DNA from: Acanthaster planci
Taxonomy: Eukaryota > Echinodermata > Asteroidea > Valvatida > Acanthasteridae
Length of the DNA stretch: 15,346 bases
Assembly: GCF_001949145.1 (NCBI RefSeq)
Contig: NW_019091377.1
Location: 1,751,732-1,767,077, forward strand
Direction of reading: 5' to 3'
The translations under genes and the position numbers were made by a program. Under the pieces are notes generated by a model that was not told the DNA's origin, ran no database searches, and worked only from the letters and a program-made list of their open reading frames with translations. Shown here one piece after another: positions 1 through 9,900 of this stretch; positions within the stretch are counted from its first letter, which is position 1; each line of letters opens with the position of its first letter.

Positions 1-868
1 TGCCTCCCCGAAGGTTTCCTCTTATTCCGCCACAGTGCGTTCGAGGAAGCCTCAGGTGTTTTCTATGAATAGCTTCATCAGTTTGTGAAGATCGAACACA
101 CAATTCTTGCTAAGTAGCCATTTTTCTGAGATACAATTCAGCCAAAAGTGTTACTGGAAGCTTGTCTCATTGATGTTGCTCAGTGCATGTGGGCCGACAT
201 GAGCTGTAAACTATGAATGACCTTAATAACAAAACCTGTACTGACGAGAGTTCAAACTTCACAGATATACTCATAATTGACGTCTCAATGGCAAGTGTCA
301 AAAGATGAAGCATGGGACAGCTGAAATCCTGGTTGAAGGGGGTACACATGTGCAGATTCCTGCCCGGTTGTCTTTTCTTGCTGGTCTGGGCTCCCATGGT
401 CATGGAAGATCCAAAAAAATCCTGGAAAAATCTTAAGTTGCCCTGGGATGGTCTCGAAAAAAAGATGGAAAATTGGGGGAAAATTGGGTGTCCTGGAATG
501 AGGCTGTCAGAGGGACAAAAAGAGTAATGGAACAGTCATGGGTTGATTTCCATGATTACAAAGGGCGAATTTTTGGATGTGATAACAATGATAAATTTAC
601 ATGTTGTAACTTTGTCAGCCTTGAAAGTTGTGGCTGTCTTCCAGTTCATAATACCAAAGAACTTTTTTTCTGCAAAATGGTATTAATTTTCTTGAAAATT
701 GTCATAATTTGCTTCTGGAAAGTCCTGGAAAATTCTGGAAATTTTGTTTTCAGACTCCTGTGGGAACCGTAGCTTTTGGGGAGGTGTTTCAAGTTGGGAC
801 GGATAAGCAGCCTGATGATTGTTGTTTTTTTGTTTTTTTGTTTTTTTTCAATCTCTTTCGCTTGGCAG
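1..868 (+). other. Upstream intron sequence with a weak exon candidate at 1-55
   Basis: Most of this stretch is probably the intron before the first identified exon, ending in a T-rich tract and CTTGGCAG (868). Positions 1-55 are open in a frame ending with one base (G) before GTGTTT. Joined to 869 that makes a Glu codon, the residue and phase human ACADM has here. The encoded tail (SAFEEAS) is not clearly homologous and the donor is weak. Motifs such as TCCTGGAAAA recur around 418-428 and 720-750 and look repeat-derived. No promoter is claimed. Confidence 0.4.
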
Positions 869-966
869 AACTGAGTGATGAGCAGAAGGAATACCAGGAT
901 CTGGCCCGTAAGTTCACCAGGGAAGAGATCATCCCCAAGGCGCCAGAATATGACAAAACTGGAGAG
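869..966 (+). CDS. ACADM: ACADM exon (human exon 3 equivalent): N-terminal helix of the mature enzyme
   Basis: 98 nt, the same length as human exon 3 (c.119-216 from established knowledge). A T-rich tract ending CTTGGCAG precedes it and GTACAG follows. It begins with the last two bases (AA) of a split codon, then reads [32 protein letters not shown], close to human [32 protein letters not shown]. It covers the start of the N-terminal alpha-helical domain just after the transit peptide. The open frame continues upstream through the intron only by chance: the T-rich tract and AG mark the true boundary. The tyrosine equivalent to human precursor Tyr67 (mature Tyr42) is conserved. Confidence 0.96.
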
Positions 967-3900
967 GTACAGTACATGTACAGAGCAGAAGGCTTAATTG
1001 CTTCGTGCGTAATCCATCGAGGGTGCTGCATAACTTCAACTTAGGAGGGAGCTGGGCCATGGAGTGCTGATATGAATACATTTACATCAATTGCACAAAC
1101 ATGTTTCTGAAGGTGGTCGTGCTATTCAGTCTCAACAAGCATCAACACACACAAGTAGCGTCAACAACTTGAAAATACCCTCTAAAGATTCAAAAGTGAT
1201 TTTTATCATATTCAAGAGAATCTGACATTTCACAATGTGTAAGAGAAACTAAATCTGCTTTCGGATTCTCGCAGGAAAATGGAAAAAATTTTTGCAATGT
1301 ATGGGGGCCACCATCTTTCTTTTCTCATGCCGTCCACACGAAAACAAGATGGTGGCTGGTCAGGCTGCATGAGCAGGCCTGATCAGGCCCGACTTAAATA
1401 ACTTGTTGCCGCTTTGATAAGACTTGAAGGTTTTCATGGTGAAAGAACTATATGAGTAAAATGATTGCGGTTACACCTTGGATCAATCTCTTTCTTGAGT
1501 ATGTGTGGTTCTGAGAAGAACCAGGGAATAACTCTACGCTCCGAACAGTGTACTCTGTCCGTCTTCAGGAGACTGAAGACAGACAGAGTACACTGTTCGA
1601 AATGTCGAGTTATTCCCCGGTTCTTCTCAGAACCACACATACTCAAGAAAGAGATTGATCCAAGGTGTAACTGCAATCATTTTACTCATATTGTTGCCGC
1701 TTTGTTGACGCTTTTTGAAATAGCATGATCCATTAAAGCCTTGACCCTAAGAGCCCTGAATACTACAAAGTACTACTTAGTACTAAAATGTAGTATAAAG
1801 TGCTGTCACTTGTATGTTTGTTTTTGGTACCACATAAGCACGCCAGGAGGAGCGTAAGTATATGTGCGTTTGACACAGAGCATGCTGAGTACGCGTAACT
1901 AATTTATTCCGGCATGTATGGTCTTTGCGTACACGCAGAATGCATGCAAGAACCCGCTTGTAACCACCTGTCTTTCTTTTCGCCGATTGGGGGTGCACTT
2001 CAGCTCAGGGTGGATTGTTCTCTGAAGCCGTAAAATACAATAGATAAGACAATGTACCATACAGTGCTGTGGCACTATGAATGCATGACTTTATTGTTCT
2101 CTGTATGAGTAACAATGGAAGGAACCTAGCCAGAAGTAGTTAGTTGTAGCGCTAGGTCCTTCAGGCTCAGACTACTGCTGAGTATTTTATAGTACTTAGT
2201 ACTGCAAGCCAAATTTTATGCAGAGCTGTGGGAACCAACAGTTGGGCATGTTCCATTTGCGTGCAGTGCACCAGTGCATGCTTCACTACTCTCTTATCTG
2301 AATTAACCTTTGAGTGTATGGGCAATGGATAAACCCATTATGCATAGCTGGCTTCTCTGCATGTGTAGCAGGTGCAGCCCAGTCATTTTGACATGACCTT
2401 TGTGTGATCAGAATACATGCACGGTATGCATGAGCTCATAATGGGGAAACTATCATCACACATACTCCACAATTCCTTGACTGCAAATATAGGCCAGGCG
2501 ATGGCACACGTCATCATGGTTTTCATGAAGAGACAAAGTAGCCCAAAGTCAAGTTTTTTTTTTCAAATTTCTGGGTTTTTTGGGCAAAATCAGTTAGGCT
2601 ATGTGATGCTTACAACTTGGTGTAATCATTTTTTTAACCAAATCTACTGAAATCATAATGATCTCTGTGGGGCAAAAGTCAAATAAATCACATTTTTTGT
2701 TGTCATGAAGGGACAAATTTGTCGTCCATATATGTAATGTGGGGGAAACATCATTCTGTATTTTTCACGAAGAGACAAATTTGACTCCTGGAAATGTATG
2801 CAAATGTGACAATTTTGTACCTGGCATGTGCTATATGGCAAAACCGTGGACTGTGTGTGCTGTTTTCACGAAGAGGCAAACAGTCACTTGAAGTTTAGAG
2901 TTTTCACGAACAGACAAATATGTTTGTTTACAAAATAAACAATTGTCAATTAACAATGAAGTCTATTAATTGACTTCTATAATTTCCAAAGTCAAAGATA
3001 TGCTTTATACTGGGAAAACGCTGGGAAGCTTTTGAAAAAGAAACTAACTTCAAATGCGATTTTCTCGAAACTAGGTTTTACTCTCCAGTGAGAAGTTTGT
3101 CTCTTCCTGAAAATTGTGACGTGGACTGAACTGGACCACCCTGCATGGGCGCATGTAGATCACAGCTGCGGTTACCAGCAGCCACCTGCAGTGCAATACA
3201 CAGCCGGCAGATAGAACTTTAATGTTTCTGATTGACATGTAGCCCTGTCGTATCGATTTAGGTTTTTGAGCACTTCTGTAGTTTTATTGTTTTTATTGTG
3301 CATAAGTGGAGGATATGTCAGGACATAGGACAGTTCTCTGACAAAGATATCTGAGGAGTCAGGTTGATTATCCACATCGTCAATGACGCAATTTGCTTGT
3401 TTAATGAAGCATCCTTGGGGGTGTGGAATGGTAAGTATCATTTTTACATGTCCACTGTGGTTTATTTCTATAGTTGACCTTTTACTAGTGTCGATGGAAA
3501 GATCCTTCATAAGAGAATCTGGTGACTCAACCATATATGAACGGCACAAAGAGGCCGTTAATGTACTGAGTTATGGGTTTTGCTTTCTTTTGTCCTTCAC
3601 AGTATCCTTGGGACATCATCAGGAAGGCGTTTGATGTGGGATTGATGAATGCGCACATTCCAGCATCCGTTGGTGAGTTGTAGATTGCAAATTTCTCAGA
3701 AAAGATGTTTTAGAGCATGTGAAAAATGGACAAAACGTAAACTTCTTGGCTTAATGTTGGTATTTTGGGAACAGGGCGAAAACTGGAACGGGCATCTGAA
3801 TTTCTAATCCATGTCTCTGTTTTCACATGATGACTGATCATGTTGTCATGTGATGAATGTTCAGCTTATCACATGATTACTGTTTAACTAAGAAAGGTTA

Positions 3901-6900
3901 AATCATTTTAGAAGAAAAACTATTTTTTGTGGTAATTTGGTAATATTTGACTTTTTGTTTTTGAGGAATGTACATTTAGTATTTATTTTTCAGCATCACC
4001 TTATTTTTCCCCTATAAATTCCAACTTGTACTTTGTGTGGTCCTGTGGCCCAGTGGCTAGGGTGTGTAACTCTCCAAACATACCAATCCAGCAGCTAGCT
4101 ACATGTTGTGACCTTGGGCAAGTCACTTTACCCCCAACCTCGACTCCATGGGCTGCGTGCACATTCCTTCACTAGCCCGAGGTTGTGTAGAATTCGAAAA
4201 TGACGCTGACTGGCTATTCATAAATGTAAAGTCAATCGCATGCATATTTTAAAAGCTACACGCTCGCGCCCCGTATTCTCCTGCAGGTCATGCACACGTA
4301 AATCTGCGTCGCGCGTAAACACTCTGACTAAAGGCCCAAATTTAAATATCCCAAATAGTAGGATATTTAAATTATACAGTACCAGATGTTAGATTGTGCA
4401 AGGCATGGTAGGAACCAACATGGCGCAGAAAGTTCATACCCATGGGAACGAGGTTGCTGCGCTCCCTCTTGCCTCTCTCCACCCAGGAGTATTAATGGTA
4501 TAGTCTGCCACTTGTCATTTGTGTATTATGTTCCTTTGAGGGAACCAAATTACTCAAACTCTAAAAAAACGTGCTGAAGAAGAAACCTGAGGAAATTTCA
4601 GCCCAGCGTTTGAGAAGAAGAATGTTCTCAGAGTTTGATTTTGCTAAAGTCATGTTTTCAATTGCACCTGAATTCAGCATCAGGGACAATTCTCATGTTT
4701 AGTCGAATCTATGTGACGTCAGGCACTGAACCAAGAAATGATAGTATTGTTAAACTATGCGCACGTATGTGTTGTGTCAGCACTTGAACGCACTTCTAAT
4801 TGCAGTTTTCTAAAAATGCAGTTTAGATGCATCGTTGGCAATGGCCTTTGTTCATTTGTTCTTGCAAAAAAACGGCTTGCCAGAAAGAATAATTCCACAT
4901 GGAGTTTGGTCCCATAACTATCTCTAAACCAACTGTGCTTTTCAACGATAAATTTGTCCGTTACTTTGTGGATTAAACTGCAAATGATGGACTATAATTT
5001 TAAATGGACTCCTGTGAGGGCAGAAATGGGCAATTCCATCATAAGTAACATTAAGTTTCTATGCAACTTCAAGTTTCAGTTGATAAATAAATCAACTTGT
5101 GGTAGAAACAAGAACAGTTTATTTGTTTAATTATATTTGTAGTCTTCAAGTGTTAAACATAATAAAGAAACTTTGTTTTAGCTTCACTGATCAATTAGCC
5201 ACAAGCGTGAGAAATGACATGGCATAGCATGGCTTTTTACCTTCGGTGCATTTAAATAAGGCTCTGTGTTGCTTCCTTTAGCTTTTTATACAAACTGTGT
5301 CGCAGTTGGTCTGAGCCCATTCCATCCAGGCATAAATTGAAAGTTAGAAAAAAGTACCCTTGTGTAGTGCAATTTAAAGCTGTTACGGACACTACATGTA
5401 TAGAAAGATACATATAAAGAAAAGTAATGTTAAGAATTATTTTATTACTTATAAATGTCCAGATGGTATTGCCATGACATCCCCTCAGATTCATTCAGTT
5501 GAGGTGTACTCCTAACTACATGTCGCAATAGTGGAGACAAAATTGTAAAAATCAGTCTGGAACTTTGGCAGTCATGTCACAGTCGGTGTGGTGTTGTCCA
5601 GGTAGTTCTCGGGTTTTATTGTTGCATTATGCATCTGATATTGTAGCATGGAAGTGTGCACTACCAGGGACCTTAGCTGGCATTAGGCATGGTTGTGGGC
5701 CAGATGAACAGGGGTAAACATGAAGTGCCATGCCTTAAGCACCATGACTGATAGATATGCAGGTTCTCTAAATATGCCCATTATTGTTATTACATTTAGG
5801 ACCACCCATACAAAATGCATTAACCTGAAGAAAAACCAAACTTAAACCAATCAATCATGGCAACTTCTGTTTATTTTTAATGCGTCACCTTAGTATCTTG
5901 GTTAAAGAGCTACTGGTATATGACTACATTTCCATGATTTGAAATGTTAACAGTCGTATATTTAGTGTGTCCTCCTTTATTTCTGATTACTTAGACTGGC
6001 TTTTTTTTTACCCATGGGGCCTTACAGATAAAATGTCATTCAAGACCTGCCTTTGTAAAAAATTTCATTCAAATGGGTTAATAGCACAACACTGATGTTA
6101 GGCACCACTGGTAAAAGCATGTTAACCACTTCCTGCCGGGGCATTTATCAATGTTGATGATGCTGGGGCAGGATATTTATCATTTTGTTTTGTTTTCAAA
6201 ATTCTCAAAAATTCCTATCTTCATTTACTGGACACTTACAAACATGTGAAGGCATGTCTGGTGTCCACTCTTGCCAGACAGACAAACTCTATTGACGCCT
6301 GAGTATTTCAGCCAGGCCTGCAGCCTTGTAAAAAGAGCTCAGATTGTGCGGTGTTACGTAATATTCTTTTGTTCACAAACCTGGCACTGCTGACCTCTTT
6401 TCAATAGGGGCCAGATTAGTGTAGAGCAATGCTGTGTGGCTCATCGCTGCAGTGGTGGAGTGCTTTTGTCCGCAGTGGTAATCCGCTCGCTCTAAATGTC
6501 CCAAACCGTGGTATACTGTTTCAAAACAAGGCTGGATTATCTCCACTTTTGAGAATGAAAAAATGTTGGTGAAGCCCAGCAGCCTGGTCTTTTCTTCCAA
6601 GTACGGTCTTTTGTTACAAGGCCCTGTTCCCTTTGTCCGAGTTCAGAGATTCCGGCCACGCATATAAAGCATACGTGTCCCCGGCAGGAAGTGGTTAAGT
6701 GATCATTCAATAAGACAATGTACATTGTAATGCAGGCCCAGTGACAGAAACACCACTAAAATTCCAGGTGGTCTTAAAGTTTTGCAAATGACTGTATTTA
6801 TATTATGAAACTCTGGTGTGGATCACTTGTATTGAGATCCTTCGTTGATGGCTTGCATGAGATTCAAGGCATTTCTTTGTGTTGTTGCCTCAGGTGGTCT

Positions 6901-9900
6901 TGGGATGGGTATTCTGGATTCTTGCATCATCGCCGAGGAGTTTGCCTACGGCTGCACGGGCATACAGACTGCCACCGAGGCCAACTCGTTAGGGGTGAGA
7001 TTTCTAACTTTAAAGCTGCCCTAATCCTGAGATTCATTGGAATTAGATCGATCTGATTCAATCAACAGAAGTGGCTCAGTAGGCAGACTTGCTTGTTACG
7101 TCATTAGTTTGGATCAACATTTGTTCCAGTCATTTTCAATGAATGACGGGTTTAATATTGATCAGGCATGTGACTTTTCCTTGGATCAGCTGATTTCCTC
7201 ATTTTTAATTCACACTCATGCCATGGAAAATTGAAAACGCCGTACAAAGTCTTGTAAAGATCAGAATTTCCTTGGTTCCTGGTCAAAGTCCAAGTTGCAT
7301 GCCTGATCGATTTTTCTTAACACCCCTCCCCCTCTGGCAAAGCTGAAGGGGCGTACTGTGTTTGCCTTGTCCTTCCATGTGGGTCAGGCTGTCTGTGTGG
7401 GTCAGGCTGTCTGTGTGGGTCAGGCTGTCTGTGTGGGTCAGGCTATCTGTGTGGGTCAGGCTATCTGTGTGGGTCAGGCTGTCTGTGTGGGTCAGGCTAT
7501 CTGTGTGGGTCAGGCTGTCTGTGTGGGTCAGGCTGTCTGTGTGGGTCAGGCTGTCTGTGTGGGTCAGGCTGTCTGTCAGCATCTGTCCAACCATCGGTAT
7601 TCCCTCTCTAACTCAAGAACAATTTGGCACATCAACATCAAAGCCACTTGGGTTTTAAGCAGTAAATGGTTTTCCCAATGGAGACCTTTGTTGTTTCAAT
7701 AATTGTGACCCGGTACATCAAAATCAGGAATGAGTCACAAATTGACTTTTTGAGATATGTGCATGGTCAGAAAGCGAATTTCATAAGCTTTCAAATGGGG
7801 CATATTGCAAGTGTGTTGATGGTAACCTTTCAAACATACACTTCCAAAATACATGGAAATTGCCACGTTGATTTTTTCCACATTTACCCACATCCCCACT
7901 TTACTCGGCCATTATGTAAAATGGCCTCAGCAACTTTTTTACGATGTATTGGGTTACAATTAGAAGTCATAGGTTTAGGCATGGGTTTGGCAGGGCAGTT
8001 TTCTTCGTTAACTCACCATTTTGTTTTATTGATTTTGTAAATTATGCAGCAAATGCCAGTAATCATTGCTGGAAACCCAGAACAACAGAAGAAGTACCTT
8101 GGTCGGATGTTGGAAGAACCACTCATGTGTGTAAGTATGCCATACAATTTATCTTCAGATACCTATCCAGAAATGAAACCTCCTAAGCTTTCTTTCGACA
8201 TCTTGCAGGGCCTTGTCATTTTGCACAGTTGGTGACAACTTTCAATTTGCCACCTTTGATGTTTGCCCGTCTGCGAGAAACAGTTTAACCCCCCCAAAAA
8301 GTGTGGCAGATTGCAACCGTCTTAACGTTTTTCACCTTAAACTTCAAATGATTCTATCAAACAAAACTATATGTCTGATTGAGTTCAAACTTCACATTTG
8401 TAGTGATAAGGAGTGCCTTTACATGCATGCAAAGTTGAAAGAAAAATCAAGCAAGGCACAGCGGACTCTACCAAGCTCATATTTTTCTTTTTGCGCATGG
8501 GACCAATAGAGGGAATTTTAAAATGGAAATAAAAAAATTTCAACTGAATGTGCACAAAGCTAAAGCATCTTTTCCTTGAGAGCCTGATCATGGGGCTTTT
8601 GCACAGTAATGTCTACAGGTTTACTGCTAAGGGAAAGTCTATTTAGTACGTACACGTACATGTAGAAATCCATAGAAATCCATACGTAAACAGAGCTGCA
8701 GAATTGCTTTTAGTAAATTGAAATGAAATTTCTACTCATTCTCTTATTTCTACCCACCGGGACCAACTTTTACAATTTGAAATTTGGATCCTTTCACCCC
8801 TACCATGTGGATCTGACCATTACCAGCACCACTAATCTGATATTGAAGTCCAAAGGCAATAAAGAACACATATGCCTGTGGAGAGGGGGGAGCGGAACCA
8901 CAGCAACATGCCTTGGGCACAAAGGGAGAAGAAAGGTGTAAGAAACTCAGTGTAAAGTTAGGGTTACAGTTGTACATCAAGCTCATAAGTGCCGTGGTAT
9001 TGTGAACAAAAGTCAAACCTCTATGTTTCCTTTTTTGGGGGGGTTTCTCTCTTGCCAGGCCTACTGCGTAACAGAACCCGGCGCGGGGTCGGACGTGGCC
9101 GGGATCAGAACCCGGGCCGATAAGAAAGGCGATGAATACATCCTAAACGGCAGCAAGATGTGGATCACCAACGGGGGGCATGCCAACTGGTACTTCGTCC
9201 TGGCGCGCACTGACCCGGACCCCAAGGCCCCAGCCTCCAAGGCGTTCACAGGGTTCATCGTGGAGCGTGACTGGCCGGGAGTGAGTCCAGGCCGGAAGGT
9301 GGGTATATATGACCTTCCAAATAACAGAAGGTTGTTGTATGCAGATGGTTGCGTACAGAGTTGAGCTTTTCATTTCGAGTTTGTAAAACAAGATTGGCGC
9401 ACATTTATGGTACCATATTTTCAGACAAAAAGCATGTGATTATACACCAGATAGTTTGTGGAAAAAGTGGGCCCCAAAATGCCCACTATAGAGTACCAAA
9501 GTGAATACATGTGCATCACACACACAATTATGTGTGTAGAGAGGCGTTAGCGCAAGAACCAGAGTGTGAACCAAGTGGCGTGCTCCTTTCATTTGCACTA
9601 CACTTCCTGGTTCAAAATGACGTCATAGTCTATTAATTATGCAGGGCTCTGAATTATGTGGTATTAAAAAAATATTTTCCATGCTATTAGAATAGATGAA
9701 AGATTGGTTATTCTCAATTAATAAATGTGCTACACAAAGTTCTGTCGCAACACAAATCTGTTGTTTGATGAATATGAAATTAATGAACTAAAACAAGATA
9801 GCCTTGAATGAATCCTCATACATGTGGCTTATCGTGTTTCAAACCACACTCTTGCAGAACACATTGTTATGGAAGATCTATGTCAAGAAAGTCAGGTCTT

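Larger units (their letters stand above)
967..3602 (+). other. ACADM: Intron (after human exon 3 equivalent), phase 0
   Basis: Donor GTACAG, acceptor TTCACAG; 2,636 bp. It holds an 11-bp inverted repeat and a 14-bp palindrome (1307-1389), the foldback hairpin (1451-1690), AGTACT-rich sequence near 1760-1800 and 2180-2210, a small bulged stem (2118-2130 against 2151-2162), and the dispersed 18-bp motif family (2520-3113). The final 450 bp contains a 125-codon minus-strand open frame that I do not recognise. No second gene is supported. Confidence 0.85.
3673..6893 (+). other. ACADM: Intron (after human exon 4 equivalent), phase 1
   Basis: Donor GTGAGT, acceptor GCCTCAG; 3,221 bp, the longest intron in the window. 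It carries a SINE-like element near 4036-4165 and a complete TTAA-bounded MITE (6122-6698). The stretch about 4170-6120 is AT-rich with no recognisable gene or long repeat. Confidence 0.85.

Noticed and set aside
709-868. Upstream extension of the first exon's open frame as the protein N-terminus
   Set aside because: The extension is translated polypyrimidine tract (phenylalanine-rich) and the splice acceptor CTTGGCAG precedes the conserved codons; exon length and phase match human exon 3.
1434-1728. Two near-identical small proteins on opposite strands
   Set aside because: They are the two arms of the foldback hairpin read on each strand, not two genes.
4046-4089. A functional tRNA gene
   Set aside because: Box A is perfect, but box B is degenerate, the spacing is short and there is no cloverleaf pairing; a SINE head fits better.
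7379-7576. CRISPR-like regularly repeated array
   Set aside because: There are no spacers between repeats, the unit is 18 bp head to tail, and the host is an animal with introns.
7283-7702. Open frames encoding VGQAVC-, WVRLSV- and DSLTHT-type repeat peptides
   Set aside because: They come from an 18-bp minisatellite whose length is a multiple of three, and all lie inside an intron on both strands; no splice or homology evidence supports a protein.
7666-8040. 124-codon + strand open frame before the exon at 8050
   Set aside because: It runs through intron sequence, ends before the acceptor AG, and shows no recognisable domain; the GT-AG boundaries of the gene account for the region.
9518-9535. 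ACACACA/TGTGTGT hairpin as a regulatory structure
   Set aside because: A short dinucleotide-like run readily gives such pairing by chance.
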